Source: Labilithrix sp. (lineage in GTDB: Bacteria > Myxococcota_A > Polyangia > Polyangiales > Polyangiaceae). From it: a stretch of DNA of 64,000 bases. Position numbers and translations under genes: made by a program. This document shows positions 1 to 8,266 of the stretch, piece after piece. How positions within the stretch are numbered: the first letter of the stretch is position 1; every line of letters starts with the position of its first letter. The stretch spans positions 1 through 64,000 of the forward strand of contig JAHBWF010000010.1 in NCBI GenBank assembly GCA_019637105.1, written 5' to 3'. The notes beneath the pieces were generated by a model. The model was not told the origin of the DNA. It saw only the letters and a list, made by a program, of their open reading frames with translations, and made no database searches.

Positions 1-453
1 CGCATCCCACCGGACCCGCCGGCGCTCTCGGAGCGCGAGCAGTGGGTGTTCGTCTTGCGATGGGCGCAGAACGAGGCCTACCTCGTCGCCATTCACAAGA
101 CGGACATGGGGGCGCCGCACCCGACGCCGCGGGTGATGGGCCGCTTCGCGCTCGAGCTCTACGAGGGCCCGACGCTCATCGAGCGCGTGCGCTTCAATTT
201 CCCGATGCTCGGCGCCGCCGAGCCCCCGGACGCGGGGTGGAAGACGGCGCCGCGCTTCGAGCCCGGATTGAAGACGCGCATCGGCGTCTTCTTCCCCGCG
301 ACCAAGCGAGGGACGCGGCTGGAGCTCTGGGACCGGGCGACCGACCGCCGTTGGCCGCTGCCCTGGCCGCCCCGCGAGGGCGTGTTCTCCGACCGGCCCG
401 GCGAGACCCCCGCGAGCGCGGCCGCCGGCCCCGCGGACGCCTCGGCCGGCTGA
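1..453 (+). CDS. 3' part of an unrecognised protein (start lies left of window)
   Basis: The frame is open from base 1 with no stop upstream of codon 1, so the gene enters from the left edge; the first in-frame start-like codon is GTG at 46, but it is probably internal. The visible part, about 150 residues, is a soluble, basic, Trp/Pro-rich segment containing GVFFPATKRG and LELWDRATDRRWPLP, followed by a low-complexity Ala/Gly/Pro tail. I see no signal peptide, membrane segment or catalytic motif in this part, and I do not recognise the family. It is followed by 166 bases and then a Ser/Thr kinase on the same strand. Codon use is the same GC-rich pattern as its neighbours, which supports a real coding frame. 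Confidence 0.7.
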   Translation, partial: RIPPDPPALSEREQWVFVLRWAQNEAYLVAIHKTDMGAPHPTPRVMGRFALELYEGPTLIERVRFNFPMLGAAEPPDAGWKTAPRFEPGLKTRIGVFFPATKRGTRLELWDRATDRRWPLPWPPREGVFSDRPGETPASAAAGPADASAG

Positions 454-619
454 TCTCCGAGCTCTGCCGTAACGCCCGCAGATCGTACCCGCTCCGGACA
501 CGTAAAGACGCGTGTCCCCGATGTCTCCGACACCACGCGCGCTCCCCCGCTCCGGCCCGGCCCTCCAGGGCCTCCGCCGAACCTCTACAAACCCCGCGAC
601 TTGTGCGACCCTTCTCCCG

Positions 620-2182
620 ATGACCCAGGCGCCCGAAACGCAGCAGGACGAGCACCCGCTCGTCGGACAGACGATCGCCGGAAAATACAAGGTCGTGCGC
701 CTCCTCGGCGAGGGCGGCATGGGCTGCGTCTACCAGGGCGAGCAGATGCTCGGCACCACGGCGCGCAAGGTCGCGGTCAAGACGCTGCACAAGCACCTCT
801 CCCACGACGAGTCGATCAAGGCGCGCTTCAAGCGCGAGGTCGGGACCGTCGCGGCGCTCGAGCACCCGAACACGATCCAGGTCTTCGACTTCGGCTCGAT
901 GGACGACGGGACGCTCTACATCGTGATGGAGTTCGTCCAGGGGCGGAGCGTCGCCGACGTCCTCGAGAAGGACGGCGCGATGCCGCCCGAACGCGTCCTC
1001 AACATCCTCCGCCAGGTGGTCGGCTCGCTCGAGGAGGCCCACGGTCACGGCATCGTCCACCGCGACCTCAAGCCGGACAACGTCGTGCTCGCCGAGCGCG
1101 CGGGCCAGAAGGACTGGGTCGAAGTCCTCGACTTCGGCATCGCGAAGCGCTCGAGCGAGCACGATCCGAACGAGGCCAAGCTCACGCAGCAAGGCATGGT
1201 CCTCGGGACGCCGCCCTACATGAGCCCGGAGCAGTTCACCGGCCAGCCGATCGACGTGCGCTCGGACATCTACGCGCTCGGCGTCATGGCCTACGAGATG
1301 CTCACCGGCCGCCTCCCGTGGGAGGCGAACACGGCGTGGGAGTGGGCGTCGAAGCACATGACCGAGGCGCCGACGCCGCTCGAGCGCCAGCCGATCGGCC
1401 CGAACGTCCCGGAGACGATGCGCAGCGCGATCACGCGCGCCCTCGCGAAGAACAAGGACGAGCGCTTCGCGTCCGTGCGCGAGTTCTTCGAGGCGTTCTC
1501 CGGCGGCGCGGTGGCGCCGGTGTCGGTCCCCAGCGCGGGCGCCGCGGGCGGCACCGCGATGATCGGGGCGCCGCCGGTGAGCGCCGACTCCGGCAACGCG
1601 GCGCGCGCCAAGACGGAGATGGGCGCGCCGATCCTGGGCGGCGGACCGCCGGGCCCCGCGTCCAACCCCTACTCCGGGGGCGGCGCTCCGGCGCCGGCGG
1701 TCGTACCGGCCGCGCCGGCGCACGGCGCGGCCGCGGCGAAGAAGAGCGGGCCGCCGATGCTCGTCGTCGGCCTCGGAGCGCTCGCGCTCTTGCTGTTCGT
1801 CGGCGCCGGCGTCGGCGTCGCGATGAGCGGCAAGAAGACCGCGGCGACGACGCCCCTCGACATCCCGACGGCGACGGCGAGCGCCGAGTCGTCGGTGGCC
1901 CACGTCGACGAGCCGCCTCCGCCCATCGAGACGGCGGCGCCGCTCGATACGGCGGCCGCGAAGATCCCTCCCACGCCGAACAACGGCGGCGGCGCGGCGA
2001 AGCCGTCGACGCCCACGACGCCGAAGTCCGTGCCGACCCCCACGCCGCCGCAACCTCCGCCGACCCCGAAGCCCGAGCCGGAGGCGTGCAAGCGGCTCAA
2101 AGAGGCGCGCGCCGGCAACCGTCCGGCCTCGATCATCAAGGCGCTCGAGACGCAGTGCAAGAACGCGGGCGGCACGCCCTGA
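620..2182 (+). CDS. Membrane-anchored Hanks-type serine/threonine protein kinase
   Basis: 520 residues. It phosphorylates Ser/Thr on protein substrates from the cytoplasmic face. Seen: glycine loop GEGGMG (about 30-35), VAVK with the catalytic Lys near 54, HRDLKPDN near 147, DFG near 171, and an APE-like MSPEQF. A Pro/Ala-rich linker follows, then one membrane helix at about 378-403 and an extracytoplasmic Pro/Thr-rich tail. The last 36 residues carry two Cys in a motif (EACKRLKEAR to TQCKNAGGTP) shared with the next kinase. I chose ATG 620 because it sits about 15 residues before the kinase fold; a longer form from 512 would add only a low-complexity leader. No clear Shine-Dalgarno is visible. 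It is a paralogue of the kinase at 2367, probably by tandem duplication. Substrate and ligand are unknown. Confidence 0.93.
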   Translation: MTQAPETQQDEHPLVGQTIAGKYKVVRLLGEGGMGCVYQGEQMLGTTARKVAVKTLHKHLSHDESIKARFKREVGTVAALEHPNTIQVFDFGSMDDGTLYIVMEFVQGRSVADVLEKDGAMPPERVLNILRQVVGSLEEAHGHGIVHRDLKPDNVVLAERAGQKDWVEVLDFGIAKRSSEHDPNEAKLTQQGMVLGTPPYMSPEQFTGQPIDVRSDIYALGVMAYEMLTGRLPWEANTAWEWASKHMTEAPTPLERQPIGPNVPETMRSAITRALAKNKDERFASVREFFEAFSGGAVAPVSVPSAGAAGGTAMIGAPPVSADSGNAARAKTEMGAPILGGGPPGPASNPYSGGGAPAPAVVPAAPAHGAAAAKKSGPPMLVVGLGALALLLFVGAGVGVAMSGKKTAATTPLDIPTATASAESSVAHVDEPPPPIETAAPLDTAAAKIPPTPNNGGGAAKPSTPTTPKSVPTPTPPQPPPTPKPEPEACKRLKEARAGNRPASIIKALETQCKNAGGTP

Positions 2183-2366
2183 GCGCGTGAGCCCGGGGCC
2201 CGACGGGCGCCCGCGCGCTCGAGCGCGACCGGTCGACGTCGCGCCTCGAGCCGCTCCCCCGCGCGACGTCGGTCCACACGCCAGCGACCGGGCCGTTCGA
2301 GCGCGGCCGGTCTCGCGACGGGGGGGCCCGCGCCGCCAACTTTTGGTAGGCTAGGCCGCCCCGCCG

Positions 2367-4253
2367 ATGCAATGCCCGTCGTGTCGCCAGAACGTCCAGG
2401 GATCGCCGCCCTTCTGCGGCGCCTGCGGCGCGGCTCTGCCGCGTGAAGCGGCGCCGGACCCGCTGATCGGCCGCGTCATCCAGGGGAAGTTCAAGATCGT
2501 CAAGCTGCTCGGCGAGGGCGGCATGGGCGCGGTCTACCTCGGCGAGCAGATGCTCGGCGCGAACGTCCGCAAGGTCGCGATCAAGACGCTCCACGCCCAC
2601 CTGTCCCGCGACGAGAAGATCCGCGCGCGCTTCCAGCGCGAGGTCGGCACCCTCGCCTCGCTCGAGCATCCGAACACGGTCCAGGTCTTCGACTTCGGCA
2701 CGATGGACGACGGCCACCTGTTCATCGTGATGGAGCTCGTGGTCGGTCGGAGCATCGCCGAGGTCCTCGACAACGACGGGCCGTTCACGGCGGCGCGCGT
2801 CGAGCGGATCATCACGCAGATCGGCGGCTCGCTGGCCGAGGCGCACTCGAAGGGGATCATCCACCGCGACCTCAAGCCCGACAACGTCATCCTCACGGAC
2901 CGCGCCGGACAGAAGGACTTCGTCAAGGTCCTCGACTTCGGGATCGCCAAGCGGAGCGGCGAAGAGGACCGCAACGAGGCCAAGCTCACGCAGCAAGGCA
3001 TGGTCCTCGGGACGCCGCCTTACATGAGCCCGGAGCAGTTCACCGGCCAACCGCTCGACGCGCGGAGCGACGTCTACTCGCTCGCGATCATGGCGTACGA
3101 GATGCTCACGGGCACGCTGCCGTTCGACGCGACCACCGCGTTCGAGTGGGCGACGCTGCACATGACGGCGGCGCCGAAGGCGATCGAGACCGCGCCGAAC
3201 GGCGCGGCCCTCCCCGAGGCGATGCGCGGCGCGATCATGCGCGCGCTCGCCAAGAGCAGCGAGCACCGCTTCGCGACGATGACCGAGTTCGTCCAGCGCT
3301 TCACCGGCCAGGCCGGTCCCAGCGCGGCGGAGAGCGCGCAGAAGGCCGCCACGCGCGTCCCGGTCGCCGCGCCCGGCGCGGAGGACGCGTCCCGCGCCTC
3401 TCCCGCCGCGCCGCGCCTCGCGACGCAAGGCGCGGCGCCGATCGCCGCGGCGATCGCCGACCCGGGCGGCGCGAACCTCCGCGGCAAGACGCAGATGGGC
3501 GAGCCGCTCGACTTCGGCGCCGGAGGCGCGGGCGCGTTCGGCGGCGCGAACGGCTACGGCGCGCCTCCCGGCGGCACCGCCGTCGGAGCCCCGCTCGCCG
3601 CCCCGATGGTCGCCCCGGCCGCGGTGCCGTACTCCGACCCAGGCGTCGGACACCACGCGGCTCCCGGCGCCGTCCCCCAGGCCCCGCCGCGCGACACCGG
3701 CCGCGGCGGCGGAGGGGGCCCGAACAAGGGCCTCATCCTGGGCATCGCGGGCGTCGTCGGCGTGCTCAGCGTCCTCGCGCTGCTCGCCGGCACGGGCGTC
3801 TTCAAGAGCTCGCCGACGCCGACCGTACCGCCGCTCGACCTCGGCGGGGGCACGCCCACGCCGACCGAGACCGCGACCGATACCCCGACCGCGCCGACCG
3901 ATACCTCGACCGCGCCGATCCCCACGCTCCCCAACACGCCCGCGCCGCCGCTGCCCGGCCCCGCGCCGAACCCCGGCCCCGCGCCGAAGCCGAACCCCGG
4001 CCCCGCGCCGAACCCCACGCCCGCCCCCACGCCGACGCCCGCTCCCACGCCGACGCCTGCGCCCACCCCGACGCCGACGCCCGCGCCGACCCCGACGCCC
4101 GCCCCCACGCCGACGCCCAAGCCGCCGGGCCCGACGCCTGGGCCGGAGCCGGCCGCCTGCGCGCGCGCGCGCGAGGCTCGAGCGCAAAACCGTCCGGCGG
4201 CGATCGTCAGCGCCCTCGAGCAACAGTGCCGGAAGGCCGGCGGCACGCCCTGA
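2367..4253 (+). CDS. Ser/Thr protein kinase with N-terminal zinc ribbon and Pro-rich exported tail
   Basis: 628 residues. A C4 zinc-ribbon (Cys 3, 6, 17, 20) precedes the kinase domain: GEGGMG at 49-54, VAIK, HRDLKPDN near 166, DFGIAK, MSPEQF. One membrane helix lies at about 454-476. Outside the membrane there is a long PTPAPTPTP-type Pro/Thr repeat, and the same C-terminal two-Cys motif as the upstream kinase (ARAREARAQNRPAAI, then LEQQCRKAGGTP). The kinase domain is closely similar to the kinase at 620, so the two look like a tandem duplicate; the zinc ribbon is present in this copy only. The start is ATG 2367, immediately before the ribbon. Zinc-ribbon kinases are common in myxobacteria. 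The ribbon probably binds metal or a partner protein (inference). Confidence 0.93.
   Translation: MQCPSCRQNVQGSPPFCGACGAALPREAAPDPLIGRVIQGKFKIVKLLGEGGMGAVYLGEQMLGANVRKVAIKTLHAHLSRDEKIRARFQREVGTLASLEHPNTVQVFDFGTMDDGHLFIVMELVVGRSIAEVLDNDGPFTAARVERIITQIGGSLAEAHSKGIIHRDLKPDNVILTDRAGQKDFVKVLDFGIAKRSGEEDRNEAKLTQQGMVLGTPPYMSPEQFTGQPLDARSDVYSLAIMAYEMLTGTLPFDATTAFEWATLHMTAAPKAIETAPNGAALPEAMRGAIMRALAKSSEHRFATMTEFVQRFTGQAGPSAAESAQKAATRVPVAAPGAEDASRASPAAPRLATQGAAPIAAAIADPGGANLRGKTQMGEPLDFGAGGAGAFGGANGYGAPPGGTAVGAPLAAPMVAPAAVPYSDPGVGHHAAPGAVPQAPPRDTGRGGGGGPNKGLILGIAGVVGVLSVLALLAGTGVFKSSPTPTVPPLDLGGGTPTPTETATDTPTAPTDTSTAPIPTLPNTPAPPLPGPAPNPGPAPKPNPGPAPNPTPAPTPTPAPTPTPAPTPTPTPAPTPTPAPTPTPKPPGPTPGPEPAACARAREARAQNRPAAIVSALEQQCRKAGGTP
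3949..4143 (+). repeat. Pro-Thr/Pro-Asn coding tandem repeats in the kinase tail
   Basis: Short degenerate units such as cccgcgccgaac and cccacgccgacg repeat across this stretch, encoding a PAPNPGPAP then PTPAPTPTP tract. It lies outside the membrane helix of the kinase and probably forms an extended spacer through the periplasm to present the C-terminal Cys motif. Slippage-prone, so copy number may differ between strains. Confidence 0.8.
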
Positions 4254-4286
4254 AGCCGCACGCCCCGCGTCGACCACGATGAGCCG

Positions 4287-5174
4287 CTACTTGAAGTCGT
4301 AGCGAGTCATGGTCACGCCGTTCCGACGGACACGAAGCCCGAGGCTGAGCTCGACGCCGAAGAGGAGCGACACTGGAGTCGTGCCGTCGAGGATCGCGCG
4401 CGGCTCGAGGAAGAAGCGCATGCTCACCGGGACGTCGCCGAGCGTGCGGACGCGAACACCGACCTGCCCGGAGAGAGAGAGCTGACGCGCGCCGGGACGC
4501 CCGTTCCAGTCCGCCTTCGGGCGCAGCACCACGTCCGGGTGCAGGCCGAGAAACAGCGACGTCCTGAGCCCGCCGAAATACACGCGCGAGCGGAGACCGA
4601 GGAGCACGACCTCCCGGCCCCGCCCGTCCGCAGCCGAGCGTTCGGCGTCGGTGGAGACCTCCCAGAGTCGATCGACGCCGACGCCGGCCTCGAAGGCCTG
4701 GCTCGAGGAGCTCTGCACGGAGTAGAGGACGCTTCCGCCGACCCGACTGACGCCGCCCGCGCCGCCGGCGAGCGAGGGCGCCAGCGAGAGATGGTGGCCT
4801 CCACCTTCGGCGAGCACGTGGTTCACCCAGCTCGCGTCGCGCTGCAGCTCGAGACATTTCAACAGCTCTTTGGCCTCCTCCCAGACGAGCCGCTTGGCCT
4901 CGGCGGTCGCGCGTGCCTTCGCGATCTCGTCGACGAGCTTCGGATCGGAGCCCGATTGCCGCGCGAGCGCTTCGTACGCGGTCGTCGCCGTCTCGGACGC
5001 CTCCTGCAGCGCGGGGACTCTCGTCTGAAGCCGCTCGATCTGGAGCTCGAGATCGGCGAGCTGTGCAACGAGGGGGGCCTCGCTGGTCTCGGTCGCCACG
5101 CACGTCTTCGCCTCGCCGCTCGGCGTGAACGAGAGCACGACGAGCGCCGTCAGCGCACGGACAAAGCGCCTCAT
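4287..5174 (-). CDS. Secreted coiled-coil protein with predicted outer-membrane beta-strand region
   Basis: 295 residues, family not recognised. An N-terminal signal peptide (MRRFVRALTALVVL, cleavage near GEA) is followed by a charged coiled-coil at about residues 35-115 (LADLELQIERLQTRV and similar). The C-terminal 170 residues have alternating hydrophobic/polar strands (for example LRSRVYFGGLRTSLFLGLH) typical of a small beta-barrel, ending in an aromatic-containing RYDFK. The ATG at 5174 overlaps the stop of the upstream gene as ATGA, so translation is probably coupled. It is the last of three overlapping genes and has the same overall plan (coiled coil then strand-rich part) as its upstream neighbour, suggesting related partners in the cell envelope. 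Function unknown. Confidence 0.82.
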   Translation of the reverse strand: MRRFVRALTALVVLSFTPSGEAKTCVATETSEAPLVAQLADLELQIERLQTRVPALQEASETATTAYEALARQSGSDPKLVDEIAKARATAEAKRLVWEEAKELLKCLELQRDASWVNHVLAEGGGHHLSLAPSLAGGAGGVSRVGGSVLYSVQSSSSQAFEAGVGVDRLWEVSTDAERSAADGRGREVVLLGLRSRVYFGGLRTSLFLGLHPDVVLRPKADWNGRPGARQLSLSGQVGVRVRTLGDVPVSMRFFLEPRAILDGTTPVSLLFGVELSLGLRVRRNGVTMTRYDFK

Positions 5175-6124
5175 CGGACCTCTCCGGTGAGAGCCTTCAC
5201 GATCGGATCGACCCCGAGCGTGACGACGAAGAAGAGATTCTCCGGCGTGACCTCGCCTTGATTCGCGAGCGCCCACGCGAGAAGCCCCGTGTACGCGGTC
5301 TCGCCGCCCGCGACGCCGCTCGGACCGAGGACTGGGATGCCACGATACAGATCGAAGCCAGCGCCGAAGCCGATGACGTTCTCGAAGAAGTTGATCGTCG
5401 CCCCGAGGCGCAACGCCCCCTGCGCGAAGTTCGAGTTGCGAACACCGGCGAGGACCATCCCGCCCCAGCTCATGAGCTGAAAGTGCGAGCCGTCTCTCCT
5501 CTTGAGACGCCATGGATGACCGGCGGGCTGGTACGTGAACTGGAACCCGAGCTCGGGCGGCACCGCCTCGATCTTCGTGGCGTAGTTGCGCGTGCGTCCT
5601 GGCTCGTCGTCGGGCCGCGTCGCGCTGATCTGAAGGAGCGAGACGCTGAGGCCGTAGCGAAGGCGCCCGCCGTTCTCGAACTCGATTTGCTCCTGCTTCT
5701 TCGGATCGGGCGGGCCCGCGTCCTTCGCCTGGTCGAGGATCTCGCTCGCGACGAGCTGCTCTCTCGCCTGCGTGAACGTGGCGACCGCGACCGCGGTCGC
5801 GTCGAGCTGCGTCGACGCCGCGTCGAGCCTCTCGAGCACGCCCGCGTCGTCGGGCGCCTCCTCCGCTCCCGCTCGGGCCGACTTGTACTCGGCGCGCGCC
5901 CTGGCGAGCTCGTCTTGCGCGACCTCGAGCTGCGTATCGAGCACGATCCGCGCGGCGGCGGAGGCCGCGTCGGGCGTCCCTTCTTGCGGAGCGCCGTCGT
6001 CGCCGGCGGCGCTCGTCGACGACGGCGTCGCGCCTCCGCCGGCGGACGCGCCGGCGCAGCTCACGATCGCCGATGAAACGAGCGGAGCCAGCGCGACCAG
6101 AGCCGCGAGTCGAAGCGACTTCAC
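5171..6124 (-). CDS. Lipoprotein with coiled coil and strand-rich domain
   Basis: 317 residues from GTG 6124, which has a strong GGAGGT Shine-Dalgarno five bases upstream. The signal peptide ends in a lipobox-like IVSC (Cys 23), so it is probably a lipoprotein. A low-complexity Ala/Ser/Thr linker follows, then a coiled coil at about 60-140 (LEVAQDELARARAEYK), then a strand-rich region containing MSWGGMVLAGVRNS and FFENVIGFGAGFDLY. Its stop overlaps the next gene (ATGA) and its start overlaps the previous gene's stop (GTGA). Architecture resembles its downstream neighbour though sequence is divergent. I infer envelope localisation; no enzymatic motif is visible and the family is not recognised. 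Confidence 0.82.
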   Translation of the reverse strand: MKSLRLAALVALAPLVSSAIVSCAGASAGGGATPSSTSAAGDDGAPQEGTPDAASAAARIVLDTQLEVAQDELARARAEYKSARAGAEEAPDDAGVLERLDAASTQLDATAVAVATFTQAREQLVASEILDQAKDAGPPDPKKQEQIEFENGGRLRYGLSVSLLQISATRPDDEPGRTRNYATKIEAVPPELGFQFTYQPAGHPWRLKRRDGSHFQLMSWGGMVLAGVRNSNFAQGALRLGATINFFENVIGFGAGFDLYRGIPVLGPSGVAGGETAYTGLLAWALANQGEVTPENLFFVVTLGVDPIVKALTGEVR

Positions 6125-6744
6125 GAACCACCTCCGTCCAGCTCTGCGTCCGCGGCGCCGTCGGACGCGTCCGTGGGCTCGGCGTCCGTGGGCTCGGCGT
6201 CGAGCGCGCCGTCTTCCGCGGCGGCGTCCTCCGGCGCGACCGCCGAAGACGCACCGTCGAGCGGAGGCGAGCTCCTGCACTCGGGTTCGACGAGCATACA
6301 AGGCCCCGCTTCGGACGCGGACGCGCCGGCCGAGAGAGCGTCTCCCGCCGCGTCCCCTCCCGATGACGCGTCCGCCGTACGTTCGTCCGCGGTCGGCGCC
6401 GCGAGCGACGCGTCGACATCTCCGGTGGTCCGTACGAGACACGCGCCGAGGACCGCGTTCGTGTCATAGCCGTGTTGAAACGCGAAGCACGATGCCGGTC
6501 CGAGCCGATCGTTGCGCACGCAGATCCCGCACGGCGAAGCGCAGAAGGAGCCGCACGGACAGTCCGCCGCCGTCCGGCACTCGCTCTCGCAGAACCCGCG
6601 AACGTTGCAGATCGCGCCTTCGCAATCGCTGGTGTACGAGCATGACTTCGATCGCGATGTCCCGATGCACGCGACGACCACGAGCGACGCGAGCATCCAG
6701 AAGCAGAGCACCGCACCGTGCCGAAGGGCTTTCCCGGTTCCCAT
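6121..6744 (-). CDS. Cys-rich lipoprotein, first gene of a three-gene envelope operon
   Basis: 207 residues from ATG 6744. The signal peptide ends LVVVAC (Cys 26), a plausible lipobox. Residues about 30-75 hold a cluster of about a dozen Cys (SCSYTSDCEGAICN, then FCESECRTAADCPCG and CASPCGICV), resembling the short Cys-rich modules of myxobacterial surface proteins; disulfides are likely. The rest is an Asp/Ala/Glu-rich acidic tail with a small repeat (EPTDAEPTDA). The upstream bases gatgggga give only a weak ribosome site. The stop overlaps the GTG of the next gene by four bases, so the three genes are almost certainly one transcript. Possibly a surface adhesin or a partner for the two downstream proteins (inference). 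Confidence 0.8.
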   Translation of the reverse strand: MGTGKALRHGAVLCFWMLASLVVVACIGTSRSKSCSYTSDCEGAICNVRGFCESECRTAADCPCGSFCASPCGICVRNDRLGPASCFAFQHGYDTNAVLGACLVRTTGDVDASLAAPTADERTADASSGGDAAGDALSAGASASEAGPCMLVEPECRSSPPLDGASSAVAPEDAAAEDGALDAEPTDAEPTDASDGAADAELDGGGS

Positions 6745-6940
6745 GTCCCCATCGCCGTTGTCACACGGCGATAGGGGGAGCGGCATCACCCCGGAGGATG
6801 AGGTCAAACAATACGAACGGAGATGGTCGCAAGCCCGGGGCCGACCCGCGCGATCCCCGCGGGCGCGGGCGGCGTCGGTGTGGCGGTGAGGCGTTTGGTC
6901 CGCACGTGGGGCATCCGGGCGCACGTTCGCGGCGTCGGGT

Positions 6941-6956
6941 CCGCGAAATTTCGCGG
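6941..6956. promoter_or_regulatory. 16-bp perfect palindrome upstream of the ROK gene
   Basis: CCGCGAAATTTCGCGG is a perfect 16-bp inverted repeat with an AT core in very GC-rich DNA, 42 bases before the ATG of the ROK-family gene, inside the divergent intergenic region 6745-6997. Position and symmetry fit a dimeric repressor site, but the regulator is not identifiable here. Confidence 0.45.
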
Positions 6957-6997
6957 GTTCGCGCGCCGGTACGGTTCGAGCACATCTCGGGGTCGTG

Positions 6998-8140
6998 ATG
7001 CCCGACGATGTGCGCCGCGATCCCCTGTCGCTCTGCCACGGGGCAGCGCGGCTCCCGCTGGTCGAGGTCGAGACCTACAACGAGGAGCTCCGCGACGCCG
7101 AGGGGTTCCTCGGCGATCGCGCGAGCAGCCGCGCTTTCCGCGCCATCCTCGACGACTGGCGCGAGCGGATGCGCGAGCTCGGGGAGGAGGATCCGCTGGG
7201 CGAGCGGCCGAGCGGGGCGATCACCAAGAAGAAGCTCGATCGACTGCTGCGCGACGGCGACCCGCTCGCGGCCGGGCTCGTCCACACCGCGATCGAGGAC
7301 TTCGCGACCGAGCTCGCCACCGTCACGGGGCGCTTCCTGCGGCTCAAGCCCTGGCGCGGGACCGAGCGGATCATCGTCGGCGGCGGGCTGCGCGCGAGCC
7401 GCGTCGGAGAGGTCGCGATCGGGCGCGCCGCCGTGCTCGTGAAGGCCGCCGGCCACGCCGTCGACATCGTCCCCATCCGTCATCACCCCGACGAGGCCGG
7501 GCTGATCGGCAGCGTTCACCTGGCCCCGTCGTGGATCTTCAGCGGCAGCGACGCGATGCTCGCCGTCGACATCGGCGGCTCGAAAATCCGCGCCGGAGTG
7601 GTGGAGCTCCACCGGGGCAAGGCGCCGGATCTGTCCGCCTGCAGCGTGATGGCGGCCGAGCTTTGGCGCCACGCGGACGAGGAGCCGCGCCCCAAGCGCG
7701 AGGACGCCGTCGCGCGCCTCGTCGAGATGCTCCAGAGCCTCGTCAAGGCCGCGGCGAAGGCCGATCGCGTGCTCGCGCCGCTCATCGGCGTGGCGTGCCC
7801 GGGCGTGATCGCCGAGGACGGCTCGATCGAGCGCGGCGGCCAGAACCTCCCGGGCAACTGGGAGAGCAGCCGCTTCAACCTCGTGGAGCGCCTTTGCGAA
7901 GGCATCCCGCGCATCGGCGGACACCCGACGCGCGTCGTCGTCCACAACGACGCGGTCGTCCAGGGCCTCAGCGAGGCGCCGTTCATGAAGGACGTCGTCC
8001 GCTGGGGCGTCCTCACCATCGGAACGGGCCTCGGCAACGCGCGCTTCACGACCCGACCGCCCGCCGACGAGGACGAGGCCTCCGACGGCGAGCACGCCGG
8101 ATCGCGCGAGGCGCGCCGGCACGCCGCCCGCTCCGCTTGA
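6998..8140 (+). CDS. ROK-family sugar-kinase-like protein with permuted motif order
   Basis: 380 residues. ROK proteins are ATP-dependent sugar kinases or sugar-sensing repressors. Canonical signatures are present: phosphate loop AVDIGGSKIRAG (about 188-199), GVACPGVI (about 264), catalytic Asp in VHNDAVVQG (about 315), and GTGLGN (about 342). However the protein ends shortly after GTGLGN, without the Cys-rich ROK zinc motif. The segment that normally closes a ROK kinase, ERIIVGGGL (about 124) followed by HHPDEAGLIG, lies before the phosphate loop, as in a circular permutation. No HTH is visible, so I favour a kinase over a repressor. ATG 6998 is preferred to the adjacent GTG 6995. I recall similar proteins annotated as ROK family in other Proteobacteria; that is memory, not a search. 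Confidence 0.85.
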   Translation: MPDDVRRDPLSLCHGAARLPLVEVETYNEELRDAEGFLGDRASSRAFRAILDDWRERMRELGEEDPLGERPSGAITKKKLDRLLRDGDPLAAGLVHTAIEDFATELATVTGRFLRLKPWRGTERIIVGGGLRASRVGEVAIGRAAVLVKAAGHAVDIVPIRHHPDEAGLIGSVHLAPSWIFSGSDAMLAVDIGGSKIRAGVVELHRGKAPDLSACSVMAAELWRHADEEPRPKREDAVARLVEMLQSLVKAAAKADRVLAPLIGVACPGVIAEDGSIERGGQNLPGNWESSRFNLVERLCEGIPRIGGHPTRVVVHNDAVVQGLSEAPFMKDVVRWGVLTIGTGLGNARFTTRPPADEDEASDGEHAGSREARRHAARSA

Positions 8141-8208
8141 GGCGCACCTCACGCGCGCCGGTCCCGGAACGAGGGCACGGATCGGGATCGGCGCGAGGAG
8201 CCCTCCGT

Positions 8209-8226
8209 CTCGGGCGCTCGCCCGAG
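8209..8226. terminator. Hairpin between convergent genes
   Basis: CTCGGGCG CT CGCCCGAG is a perfect GC stem located between the 3' ends of the ROK gene (plus) and mfd (minus). It could terminate both transcripts. There is no T tract, so intrinsic termination is only a possibility. Confidence 0.4.
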
Positions 8227-8266
8227 CGGGCGCACGAACGGACGCTCACGGCGACCGATCGCGGTT

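Noticed and set aside
194-2053. A 619-codon minus-strand frame opposite the first kinase
   Set aside because: Antisense shadow: kinase motifs on the plus strand are complete, and the minus text is poly-Arg.
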